A stretch of DNA of 64,000 nt from Candidatus Pseudothioglobus aerophilus (GTDB taxonomy: Bacteria; Pseudomonadota; Gammaproteobacteria; PS1; Pseudothioglobaceae), in contig JACNFO010000024.1 of NCBI GenBank assembly GCA_014384565.1, forward strand, positions 1 through 64,000, given 5' to 3'. A program made the translations under genes and the position numbers. This document shows positions 55,602 to 64,000 of the stretch, piece after piece (the first letter of the stretch is position 1; each line of letters starts with the position of its first letter). Under the pieces are notes generated by a model. That model saw only the letters and a program-made list of their open reading frames with translations, did no database searches and was not told where the DNA came from.

Positions 55602-56276
55602 ATGAGTAAGGATATATTATCAAAAGTTAAACCAAGGGATTCAAAGCATAATACTAATGAATGGGTTTACAACTCTCTATGCCAGTTAATTCTTACAGGA
55701 GAATTTGTTCCTGGTATTTCTTTTACATTTAGAGGGATTGCTAATTCATTTGGAGTTAGCACAATGCCTGTACGTGAGGCTGCAAAGAGACTTATTTCTG
55801 AAGGCGCTCTTGATATGTCTGAAAAGCGAAGAATTACTGTCTCTCAGATGTCTCAATCTAAGTTTGATGAATTGATGATTGCTAGATTAAATTTAGAGCC
55901 TCAGTTATCTGTCCTTGCTTTAAAACATATTGATTCTAAAAGACTTAAACTACTGATAAATATAGATAAAAATCTTGATTATGCTATCTCAACTGGAAAT
56001 ATTGAAGACTACATTAAATACAATTATCAGTTTCATTTTGGTATTTATGAGGCTGGACTATCGCCTGTTCTACTTCCACTAGTAAGAACTTTATGGTTAC
56101 GTTTTTCACCTTTTTATAGAATTGTTGCAGGTAGAGCAGGAACTCAAACTCTGAAAGATTTTCATCATTCAGCTATTGATGCAATTATAGCTAAAGATTC
56201 TGTTGCTCTGGAAGTAGCTATCCATAGTGATATATTAGAAGGGATGGAAATGCTCAATGAATCTCTCAATGAGTAA
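55602..56276 (+). CDS. GntR family (FCD-type) transcriptional regulator
   Basis: GntR HTH GEFVPGISFTFRGIANSFGVSTMPVREAAKRLISEGAL plus FCD-type C-terminal domain. Confidence 0.93.
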   Translation: MSKDILSKVKPRDSKHNTNEWVYNSLCQLILTGEFVPGISFTFRGIANSFGVSTMPVREAAKRLISEGALDMSEKRRITVSQMSQSKFDELMIARLNLEPQLSVLALKHIDSKRLKLLINIDKNLDYAISTGNIEDYIKYNYQFHFGIYEAGLSPVLLPLVRTLWLRFSPFYRIVAGRAGTQTLKDFHHSAIDAIIAKDSVALEVAIHSDILEGMEMLNESLNE

Positions 56277-56362
56277 TCATACTTGATCTTATTGTTTAAT
56301 TTTATTTGCACATAATGAGTTAAAAGTTCTTGCGTTTATTCTCATTTATCTATATTATAATC

Positions 56363-56372
56363 TGTGATCACA
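56363..56372. promoter_or_regulatory. Candidate GntR operator, copy 2
   Basis: TGTGATCACA core (CTGTGATCACAA) upstream of aminotransferase gene, same core as copy 1. Confidence 0.7.
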
Positions 56373-56419
56373 ATATTTTTTATTAGCTAATTTATTGACA
56401 ATTTAATTGAGGAATTCTA

Positions 56420-57793
56420 ATGACTATAAGCACATCTGCTCTCCAACAAAAAAATGCTAAGCATCTTATTCAATCCTTTAGTGATTTAAGTTACATCAAT
56501 AAGCCTGAGGAAACTCATATCATCAGCCGAGCAGATGGAGTTTATATCTATGACAATGATGGTAAGAAGATTTTAGATAGTATGTCTGGCCTATGGTGCG
56601 TTAATATGGGCTATGGTCAACAATCAATTATTAAGGCTGTGAATGAGCAAATGAAAGAGCTTGTTTACTATAATAATTTCTTTGGGTCTAGTCATCCTTC
56701 TGCAATTAAGTTATCTGAAATGATTGCGGATAAAACTCCAGAAGGGATGAATAAAGTTTATTTTTGTGGTTCTGGATCTGAAGCAAATGATACTGTTGTG
56801 AGATTAACAAGACACTATTGGAGTGCAAAAGGCAAGCCCTCTAAGTCTGTCATTATTAGTCGTAAAAATGCCTACCATGGCTCTACTATGGCAGGGGCTA
56901 GTTTAGGAGGAATGAGCGCCATGCATGCTCAAGGCGGCTTACCAATTGCTGATATTGAACATGTAGAACAACCCTACTATTATGATGCTTGCGTCGAAGC
57001 AGGTGGAAAAATTGATGAGGATGAATTCGGAATTAAGATGGCTCAAAGCCTTGCTAAAAAGATTGACGAGCTTGGTGAAGATCGCGTTGCTGCATTTATT
57101 GCAGAGCCTGTTCAAGGAGCTGGAGGCGTTATTATTCCTCCAAAAACTTATTGGCCAGAGATTAGTAGAATTTGTAAAGAGAGAAATATCCTTTTAGTTG
57201 CAGATGAAGTAATATGTGGCTTTGGAAGGACTGGGGAATGGTTTGGCTCTGGACACTTTAACTTTAAGCCAGATTTAATGGCATTTGCAAAGGGAGTAAC
57301 TTCGGGTTATCTGCCAGTTGGAGGTGTTATTGTTCATGATGATATTGTGGATGTATTAGCCTCAGCTAAGGAAGAGTTTAATCATGGATATACTTATTCA
57401 GGACATCCAGCCTGTATGGCTGCAGCTATAGCTAATCTTGAGTTAATGGAGAGCACTAATATAATTCACCAAGTTAAAAATAATACCGCCCCATACTTGG
57501 GAAGCAAGTGGAAGGATTTAGAGAATCATTCCTTGGTGGGTGAAGCTAGACAACTTGGAATGCTTGCAGCAATTGAAATTGTTGAAGATAAAGAAAATTG
57601 CAAGCGATTTGATAATAGTGGAGAGATTGTTGGAAAATGCCGTGATTTTTGTTATGAGAACGGCATAGTAATGAGGGCAATTAAAAATAAGATGGTTATT
57701 TCTCCTCCTTTAATTTGTACTAATGAGCATATTGATGAGATAATTGAAAAGGTTTGGAAGTGTCTTGATTTGACTGCCAAATCAATTAAGTAA
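56420..57793 (+). CDS. spuC: Class III aminotransferase, putrescine/omega-amino acid:pyruvate aminotransferase (SpuC-like)
   Basis: LDSMSGLWCVNMGYGQ, GSEANDTVVRL, ADEVICGFGRTGEWFGS, LMAFAKGVTSGYLPVGGV. Confidence 0.85.
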   Translation: MTISTSALQQKNAKHLIQSFSDLSYINKPEETHIISRADGVYIYDNDGKKILDSMSGLWCVNMGYGQQSIIKAVNEQMKELVYYNNFFGSSHPSAIKLSEMIADKTPEGMNKVYFCGSGSEANDTVVRLTRHYWSAKGKPSKSVIISRKNAYHGSTMAGASLGGMSAMHAQGGLPIADIEHVEQPYYYDACVEAGGKIDEDEFGIKMAQSLAKKIDELGEDRVAAFIAEPVQGAGGVIIPPKTYWPEISRICKERNILLVADEVICGFGRTGEWFGSGHFNFKPDLMAFAKGVTSGYLPVGGVIVHDDIVDVLASAKEEFNHGYTYSGHPACMAAAIANLELMESTNIIHQVKNNTAPYLGSKWKDLENHSLVGEARQLGMLAAIEIVEDKENCKRFDNSGEIVGKCRDFCYENGIVMRAIKNKMVISPPLICTNEHIDEIIEKVWKCLDLTAKSIK

Positions 57794-57806
57794 ATACTTT
57801 CTTTGC

Positions 57807-59075
57807 GTGCAATCTTATTACCTAGCATCTCGAAATATTGAGATTGATCAACCTAAGCTTACTGGCGACGTGCATGCTGACGTTTGCATAATTGGCGGAG
57901 GCTACACGGGTTTATCGACCGCTCTTTATTTAGCAAAAGAAGGAGTAAATGTTCTCCTACTTGAGTCCAACAAGCTGGCATCTGGAGCCTCTGGTGCTAA
58001 TGGAGGCCAAGTATCTGGTGGTATGAGAAGGGATCAGTTCTATCTAGAAAAAAAGTTAGGAGTTGATTATGCTAAAGTTTTATGGGAGATTGGCGAGAAA
58101 TCAAAATATCACGCTAAATATCTAATTGACCAATATCAAATTCAGTGTGATTATAAAAAAGGTATTGCCCACCCGAATCATAAGCAAAAATATTGCGAAG
58201 AGTCAAAACAATATGTAGATCATATGAATGAAAACTATGATTATCATGACATTGAGTATTTGAATGATAATGAAATGAGAGATGTGACTGGCTCAAATAC
58301 ATATTATGGAGGTAGTTATGATGAAGGCGAGGCTCATTGTCACCCACTTAATTATGCACTTGGGATTGCAAAAGCTGCTATCTTAGCAGGCGCAAAGATC
58401 TTTGAAAATAGTCCTGCATTAAGTTATAAGATTAATGATGACCATGTAAAGGTAATAACTAAAGATGGCTCCATCAAAGCAGATCGGGTTGTTCTGGCTT
58501 GTAATGGTTACCTTGGTAATCTTGAAAAAAGCTTAACATCAAAAATACTGCCAATGAACAATTACATTGTTGCTACAGAGGCGCTAGATGACCAGACTGT
58601 TAAAAAAATTAACCCAAGAGATATCGCCTTTGCTGACTCTAGGTTTGTTATTAACTATTTTCGATTGAGTGCTGATAAGCGCTTACTTTTTGGTGGCGGT
58701 GAAAATTATTCACAAGAACTGTCGAATAATATTATTCCAATAGTCACCAAGCCTTTAGAGAAGATTTATCCATTTTTAAAGGGCGTAAAAATTGATTATG
58801 CTTGGGGCGGGAAGCTTGCGATAACGATGAATCGCCTGCCATTCTTTACAACACTCCATCAAGATAAAATTATATCTGCTCAGGGCTATTCTGGTCAAGG
58901 TGTTGCTCTTGCTAGCTACTCTGGAAAATTAGTTTCTGAGAAAATTACTGGAAATGGAGAGACTTTTGATATTATGGCAAAGATTCCAAGGCAAAGTTTC
59001 CCTGGTGGAAGGTTTCTTAGGAATCCAAGTATGAAGCTTGGCATGCTATATTATTCGCTAATGGACCGATTATAA
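57807..59075 (+). CDS. puuB: FAD-dependent oxidoreductase, gamma-glutamylputrescine oxidase-like (PuuB)
   Basis: ADVCIIGGGYTGLSTALYLAKEGVNVLLLE dinucleotide-binding motif; DAO fold; GTG start. Confidence 0.82.
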   Translation: MQSYYLASRNIEIDQPKLTGDVHADVCIIGGGYTGLSTALYLAKEGVNVLLLESNKLASGASGANGGQVSGGMRRDQFYLEKKLGVDYAKVLWEIGEKSKYHAKYLIDQYQIQCDYKKGIAHPNHKQKYCEESKQYVDHMNENYDYHDIEYLNDNEMRDVTGSNTYYGGSYDEGEAHCHPLNYALGIAKAAILAGAKIFENSPALSYKINDDHVKVITKDGSIKADRVVLACNGYLGNLEKSLTSKILPMNNYIVATEALDDQTVKKINPRDIAFADSRFVINYFRLSADKRLLFGGGENYSQELSNNIIPIVTKPLEKIYPFLKGVKIDYAWGGKLAITMNRLPFFTTLHQDKIISAQGYSGQGVALASYSGKLVSEKITGNGETFDIMAKIPRQSFPGGRFLRNPSMKLGMLYYSLMDRL

Positions 59076-59110
59076 TAAAGAGCTAGTTTTTCAACATATA
59101 GGAAAAATTA

Positions 59111-60085
59111 ATGAGTACTGATGACTTTGAAGATATAAAGACTGATCAAGCTTTCACTAAAAAAACTCTCTATGGCAGAGACAATGAAATGACCTATGGC
59201 GGCGCTCTTAGTTTTTTAAGGCGCAAGTATACAAAGAATCTAAAGGGTGTTGATATTGCTGTGAGCGGCATTCCATTTGACGCTGCAACGAGTTTTAGAC
59301 CTGGTGCAAGGTTTGGCCCGAAAGCAATAAGAGAGGCCTCAGTTCAGCTTGCAGAATTATTAGCATTTCCAGATGGAATCGATCCCTTCAAAACATTAGC
59401 AGTAACAGATTATGGAGACTGTGAATTGGATTATGGTTTTCATGGAAATGTGGTTGCTCAAATCGAGGCTCATGCTAAAACTATATTAGACTCTGGGGCA
59501 GAGATGCTCACTTTTGGGGGTGATCATTTCGTAACCTATCCACTTTTAAGGGCACACGCTGCAAAGCATGGACCGGTTGCGCTTGTTCATTTTGATGCGC
59601 ATACAGATACGTGGCCCGATGAAGATGGGAGGCTTGATCATGGCACGATGTTTTCAAGAGCCATCAAAGAAAATTTAATTGATACCGGGCACTCCATACA
59701 AGTTGGAATAAGAACTCATAATAGCAATACCAAGGGGGTGACTATTCTTGATGCGCCATGGGTTCATGAGAATGGCGTAAATAAAGTAATTAAAAAAATA
59801 ATTGAAGTCGTTAAAGATCGCCCTGCATACCTTACTTTTGATATTGATGGGCTTGACCCAGCCTATGCACCTGGAACTGGAACACCAGTCTCGGGAGGTT
59901 TAACTTCTGCCCAGGCCTTAGGAATTATTAGGGGCTTAGAAAATTTAAATTTTATTGGTGCAGATGTTGTTGAAGTGGCTCCAGTTTATGATCATGCTGA
60001 AATTACAGCAATTATTGCAGCGACTATTGCGCATGATTATCTAGTTATTAGGGCAAAACAAAAAATGAAAAAAGTAAAAATTTAA
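59111..60085 (+). CDS. speB: Agmatinase / ureohydrolase family
   Basis: GGDH, VHFDAHTDT, TFDIDGLDPAYAPGTGTPVSGG. Confidence 0.88.
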   Translation: MSTDDFEDIKTDQAFTKKTLYGRDNEMTYGGALSFLRRKYTKNLKGVDIAVSGIPFDAATSFRPGARFGPKAIREASVQLAELLAFPDGIDPFKTLAVTDYGDCELDYGFHGNVVAQIEAHAKTILDSGAEMLTFGGDHFVTYPLLRAHAAKHGPVALVHFDAHTDTWPDEDGRLDHGTMFSRAIKENLIDTGHSIQVGIRTHNSNTKGVTILDAPWVHENGVNKVIKKIIEVVKDRPAYLTFDIDGLDPAYAPGTGTPVSGGLTSAQALGIIRGLENLNFIGADVVEVAPVYDHAEITAIIAATIAHDYLVIRAKQKMKKVKI

Positions 60086-60097
60086 TTTCTTAAGAAT

Positions 60098-60817
60098 ATG
60101 ATGAAAATTGGAATATTATTAGTCGGAAGGGCTTCAGAAGATTTGGTTGAAGAATATGGTACTTATGCAGAAATGCTTATTGCGCTTATTAATTCTGAAG
60201 AGCAAGTGTTTGAGTTTAAAACATTTAATATTCTTGATTCAGTATTTCCAAAAGATCACCTTGAGTGTGATGGATGGATTGTTACTGGCTCTCCACACGG
60301 CGTTTATGAGGGACACTCTTGGATACCAGTAGTCAGTGATCTGATTAAAAATATCTATAAAGACAGACTACCAATCTTTGGAGTATGTTTTGGTCACCAG
60401 TTAATTGCCCAAGCGCTTGGAGGACATGTTGAAAAGTCAATAAAAGGATGGGGTTTGGGACTTCATACTTATCAAATTAGTAATAAAACAGGTTATATGA
60501 GTAACTTGTTGGAGGAGGTGACCTTAAATATTTGTCATCAAGATCAGGTCCTTCAAGCGCCAGTCGGCGCTACTGTTTATGCAAAATCTGATTTTTGTGA
60601 AAATGCTGGTTTTTATATTAAAGATAAAGTTCTTACAATGCAAGCGCATCCAGAGTTTTTGGTTGATTTCACAAAGGACCTTCTAGCAGCTCGAAGAGAT
60701 ATAACAATTCCAAAAGAATTTGTAGACCCTGCTTTAATTAAGCTTAAAGCGAAGCCAGAAAGCGTTCAATCAGCTCAGTTTGCTGAGACTATAAGGCAGT
60801 TTTTTAAATTAAGTTAG
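60098..60817 (+). CDS. Class I glutamine amidotransferase-like protein (GMP-synthase type)
   Basis: DGWIVTGSPHGVYE, FGVCFGHQLIAQALGG nucleophile elbow, QAHPEF. Confidence 0.85.
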   Translation: MMKIGILLVGRASEDLVEEYGTYAEMLIALINSEEQVFEFKTFNILDSVFPKDHLECDGWIVTGSPHGVYEGHSWIPVVSDLIKNIYKDRLPIFGVCFGHQLIAQALGGHVEKSIKGWGLGLHTYQISNKTGYMSNLLEEVTLNICHQDQVLQAPVGATVYAKSDFCENAGFYIKDKVLTMQAHPEFLVDFTKDLLAARRDITIPKEFVDPALIKLKAKPESVQSAQFAETIRQFFKLS

Positions 60818-62026
60818 TTTGTTATAAGCCTCAGTCGCTTTATCCGTAATATACCTTCCAATTGGTATAGCTGAAGTTGCTGCAGGAGATGGTGCATTAC
60901 ATACATGGATTGATCGCCTGCTCTCAGCAAATAAAAAGTCATGCACAAGTGTGCCATCATCCAAAACTGCTTGTGCTCTAATTCCTGCAGGGTATGGCTG
61001 GAGATCGCTAAGTTTTACCAAAGGGCTATATTTTTGCACCTCCTTTAAATAACCTCTCTTAAAGATTGAATTTTTCATTTCATATAAACCCGATTTAAAG
61101 TTTTTCATAAGTACTTTATGAAACCCTTTGAATGATAATAGTTGAAAACTATCCTTAAGGCTGAAATTAAACTTACTATAACCCTCACGTTTAAATCCAA
61201 GAACTGCATTTGGTCCAACAGTTATGCTTCCATCAATCATTTTGGTTAAGTGAACTCCTAAGAAGGGGAGAGTTGGGTCAGGTATTGGGTAGATCAAATG
61301 CTTAACGAGATTGTTATGTTTTTCAGGAAGCTTGAAGTACTCTCCTCTAAATGGAACAATTTGAAAGTTAATTTTAATTTTAAGTAGTTTTGCTATTCGA
61401 TCAGCCATTAGCCCAGCGCAGCAAACAAGGTATCTTGAGCTGAATGTTTCATTCGAAGTTATTATTTGAATTTTATCTTCGTCTTCTTTAAGATTAATTA
61501 TTTTAGTGTTAAGAAGAAACATGCCACCTAATGACTCAAATTGCTCTGACATTTTCCTTGTAATTAATTTATAGTTAACGATTCCAGTTGACTTGACTAA
61601 AAGCGCACCAATACCAGAGATGTGTGGTTCAATTTCATTTAATGTTTTTTCGTTTAAAATTTCAACTTCAATATCATTCGATTTGCACCGCTCATAAAGC
61701 TCTTTCATCCGCTTCAATTCTGTGTCATTAGTTGCTACTAACAGCTTACCACACTGCTGATATGGAATTTTATGAAGCAAGCAGAATTTGATTGTTTCTG
61801 TTAATCCTTCTCTGCAAAATTTTGCCTTTAAGCTGCCAGGTTCATAGTAAACACCAGCATGAATGACGCCACTATTGTGTCCCGTTTGGTGTTGAGCGAA
61901 AGATTCCTCTTTTTCAATTAGCAGGATGCGTTTATCAGGGTGTTTTGTGATAAGTGAAAGTGCCGTCGAAACGCCAACAATACCTCCTCCTAAAACAACA
62001 TAATCGAACATTAGCTCCGTATTCAT
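60809..62026 (-). CDS. lhgO: L-2-hydroxyglutarate oxidase/dehydrogenase
   Basis: DYVVLGGGIVGVSTAL, HQTGHNSGVIHAGVYYEPGSLKAKFCREG. Confidence 0.93.
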   Translation of the reverse strand: MNTELMFDYVVLGGGIVGVSTALSLITKHPDKRILLIEKEESFAQHQTGHNSGVIHAGVYYEPGSLKAKFCREGLTETIKFCLLHKIPYQQCGKLLVATNDTELKRMKELYERCKSNDIEVEILNEKTLNEIEPHISGIGALLVKSTGIVNYKLITRKMSEQFESLGGMFLLNTKIINLKEDEDKIQIITSNETFSSRYLVCCAGLMADRIAKLLKIKINFQIVPFRGEYFKLPEKHNNLVKHLIYPIPDPTLPFLGVHLTKMIDGSITVGPNAVLGFKREGYSKFNFSLKDSFQLLSFKGFHKVLMKNFKSGLYEMKNSIFKRGYLKEVQKYSPLVKLSDLQPYPAGIRAQAVLDDGTLVHDFLFAESRRSIHVCNAPSPAATSAIPIGRYITDKATEAYNKLT

Positions 62027-62050
62027 TTTTACAAGTGTATATGGAATAAA

Positions 62051-63010
62051 TTATTTATCATTATCGCCAGTATTTTCAGCAAAAACACCTCTTTGACGAA
62101 GAAGTTCTCTATGAAGGTTTTTTTTGGCTATAAATTTGTCTCTTCCATGAAGCCAGCAATAATTATTAATAATAAGCATACTGCCTTCGGGTAATTTTAT
62201 ATTTGAAGTATTCGTCTCTTTTTCAAGTGACTCTCCCATTTCATATAAATAAAGCCCTTGCTCAATATTCAAAGGTTCAACGAATTGATCAATAAAAGAC
62301 ATAATTGGCTTTCCATCATTCATCTCCTCTAAAAAGATTGGATGAGACGTTTTATAAGCAATATTTTTACTAGAGGGCGATCCCCATTGAAGATTTTCTT
62401 TTGCTAATGGATGATGATAAAATTTGTCCAAATCTTTCCAATCATCAACATGAAGTAAAAGTGAATCACCACCTTCGACATCAATTTCAAGAATTTTTTG
62501 CATGATTACCCAGTCAGTAGTCTCTTCAACATAAGTCCCATCATTGTGGAGTTCCATTCTGCGATGAGCTTGACGGAGGTAGCTGTCACTATTATCTTCA
62601 TTTTTAACACTAAATCTTGCATAAAACTTGCCAGACATTGAATCAAGGTTTGGAATGCCGATAAGATGAGAAATTGCCGTAGAAAGTAGAACATTAAAAT
62701 CTATAAACTCTATTCCGTTAAGCGTTGAGTTATTTAATAGCTCACATTCCAGTAATATTGCCCCTGTTGATCGATTCTTAAGAGTTTTTAATAGAAATTT
62801 ACCTAAAGTATCATCGGTTAGCTTGTTTAGACAATTAGCAAGATAAAACCTTAAAAACGGTTTATATTCAATTGATTGAACATTGTAATCAACTATTTTC
62901 TTAGAAAATTTTTCTACAGTATTTTTTGATAGCTTAAGGACCTGAACTCTTGAGTTATTTTTGTGTTGACTCAATTCAAAACCAACATTTAAAGTATTTT
63001 TTGAATTCAT
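62051..63010 (-). CDS. glaH: Glutarate 2-hydroxylase CsiD/GlaH (Fe(II)/2OG dioxygenase)
   Basis: RRMELHNDGTYVEETTDWVIMQKILEIDVEGGDSLLLHVDDW and INNYCWLHGRDKF; adjacent to lhgO. Confidence 0.9.
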   Translation of the reverse strand: MNSKNTLNVGFELSQHKNNSRVQVLKLSKNTVEKFSKKIVDYNVQSIEYKPFLRFYLANCLNKLTDDTLGKFLLKTLKNRSTGAILLECELLNNSTLNGIEFIDFNVLLSTAISHLIGIPNLDSMSGKFYARFSVKNEDNSDSYLRQAHRRMELHNDGTYVEETTDWVIMQKILEIDVEGGDSLLLHVDDWKDLDKFYHHPLAKENLQWGSPSSKNIAYKTSHPIFLEEMNDGKPIMSFIDQFVEPLNIEQGLYLYEMGESLEKETNTSNIKLPEGSMLIINNYCWLHGRDKFIAKKNLHRELLRQRGVFAENTGDNDK

Positions 63011-63032
63011 AGTAATATATTAAGTATTTTTC

Positions 63033-63050
63033 AATAATGTCGACATTATT
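63033..63050. promoter_or_regulatory. Candidate GntR (GlaR/CsiR-like) operator
   Basis: Perfect 18-bp palindrome AATAATGTCGACATTATT between divergent glaH and gntR genes. Confidence 0.65.
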
Positions 63051-63137
63051 AAATTATAACTACATTTTTAAATAATTCAAGCTATACTGTAGTTAAATTG
63101 TAAATTATCTAACTTTAAATTAAATAAAAAATAGTGA

Positions 63138-63800
63138 ATGGATACTTCTAAGCAAAATACAGCTTCTAAAATTCTTGATGCATTAACGAGTGATATTATT
63201 CAGGGCGTGTTCCCACCTGGGGAAAAATTACAAATTAAAACTTTAAAAGATCGCTATAAAGTTGGAACAAGTCCAATTAGAGAAGCACTATCGCAACTAA
63301 TTGCCAAAGATTTAGTTGTTTCTGAAAACCAAAAAGGCTTTTATGTTAGTAATATATCTATTGATGATTTAACTGACATTTATCAGGCAAGATCAAAAAT
63401 AGAGGGCTTATGTCTTGATATGGCTATAAAAAAAGGTGGTGATTTTTGGGAGTCAAAAATAATTGCAGCTTCTCATTTATTAGCTAAATATAGCAAATCT
63501 GAAAATATTGATATGGACGAATGGCAAAATCGACATTTTTCATTTCACGAAGCATTGGTTTCTGGTTGTAATTCCCCAAGGCTTTTTCAGATAAGGCAAT
63601 CACTTTATGAAAAATCTACCCGATACCGAAATCTTTGGCTTCAAGAAAACGTTACTAACTATGAAAGGCTGCAAGCAAATCAGAACGAGCATGTTGCGCT
63701 TATGGTATTGGTGCTTGAAAGGGATTCCATGCCTGCTCAAAAGCTTATAGAGGCACACATAATGACACCGGTCGAGATTATAAAGAAAAACCTGCCTTAA
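63138..63800 (+). CDS. GntR family (FCD) transcriptional regulator, GlaR/CsiR-like
   Basis: GVFPPGEKLQIKTLKDRYKVGTSPIREALSQLIAKDLV HTH; divergent from glaH. Confidence 0.9.
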   Translation: MDTSKQNTASKILDALTSDIIQGVFPPGEKLQIKTLKDRYKVGTSPIREALSQLIAKDLVVSENQKGFYVSNISIDDLTDIYQARSKIEGLCLDMAIKKGGDFWESKIIAASHLLAKYSKSENIDMDEWQNRHFSFHEALVSGCNSPRLFQIRQSLYEKSTRYRNLWLQENVTNYERLQANQNEHVALMVLVLERDSMPAQKLIEAHIMTPVEIIKKNLP

Positions 63801-64000
63801 TAAAGCTTGATGGCAGTAAACTGCAGAGGCCGAGAAAGTTTTGTTGGAATGCTATGTTCATTTTCAAATAGAATTGGTGCTAATGCTTTTAACATATCCT
63901 CATAGACCGCTCTTTTAAAGTCAATCACTTCATCGACTGGTTTCCAGTAATCAACCCACTTCCAGTCATCAAACTCAATATCATGGTGTGAGTCAAGAGT
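63797..64000 (-). CDS. rppH: RNA pyrophosphohydrolase RppH, C-terminal part (partial)
   Basis: Minus-strand translation ...HHDIEFDDWKWVDYWKPVDEVIDFKRAVYEDMLKALAPILF...LYstop matches the RppH C-terminus (EFDxWxWVxYWxPVxxVxxFKRxVY); not in the ORF track because the start lies outside. Confidence 0.85.
   Translation of the reverse strand, partial: TLDSHHDIEFDDWKWVDYWKPVDEVIDFKRAVYEDMLKALAPILFENEHSIPTKLSRPLQFTAIKLY

Overview
AT-rich, gene-dense chromosomal segment. Gene content and order suggest a marine gammaproteobacterium of the SUP05/Thioglobus type (inference only; no search was run). Left part (1-12 kb): classical tuf / tRNA-Trp / secE-nusG-rplKAJL-rpoBC cluster. Middle (12-48 kb): housekeeping genes (trpE, dnaE, coaBC, ribD, recA-recX, tgt, mreBCD-mrdA, class I fumarase, rnpB, prmC, trmL, fmt, argH, hemC, ftsY, hemJ, cysM, thrC, hom). 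These are interrupted by an ectoine-hydrolase-like accessory cluster (28.6-33.9 kb), a dioxygenase-like/threonine-aldolase pair (40.6-42.3 kb) and an amino-acid ABC transporter (42.3-44.9 kb). Right part (48.5-63.8 kb): an apparently complete polyamine uptake and catabolism region (glutamylpolyamine synthetase, PotFGHI, semialdehyde dehydrogenase, GntR regulator, class III aminotransferase, PuuB-like oxidase, agmatinase family, glutamine amidotransferase). It abuts a glutarate/L-2-hydroxyglutarate module (CsiD/GlaH, LhgO, GntR). The window ends inside rppH. Main non-coding signals: two matching TGTGATCACA palindromes around the polyamine GntR gene, an 18-bp palindrome between glaH and its GntR gene, a near-perfect inverted pair of DnaA boxes in a 443-bp convergent intergenic region, and repeat/hairpin structures in the pot operon. 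No mobile elements, CRISPR arrays or phage genes were seen.
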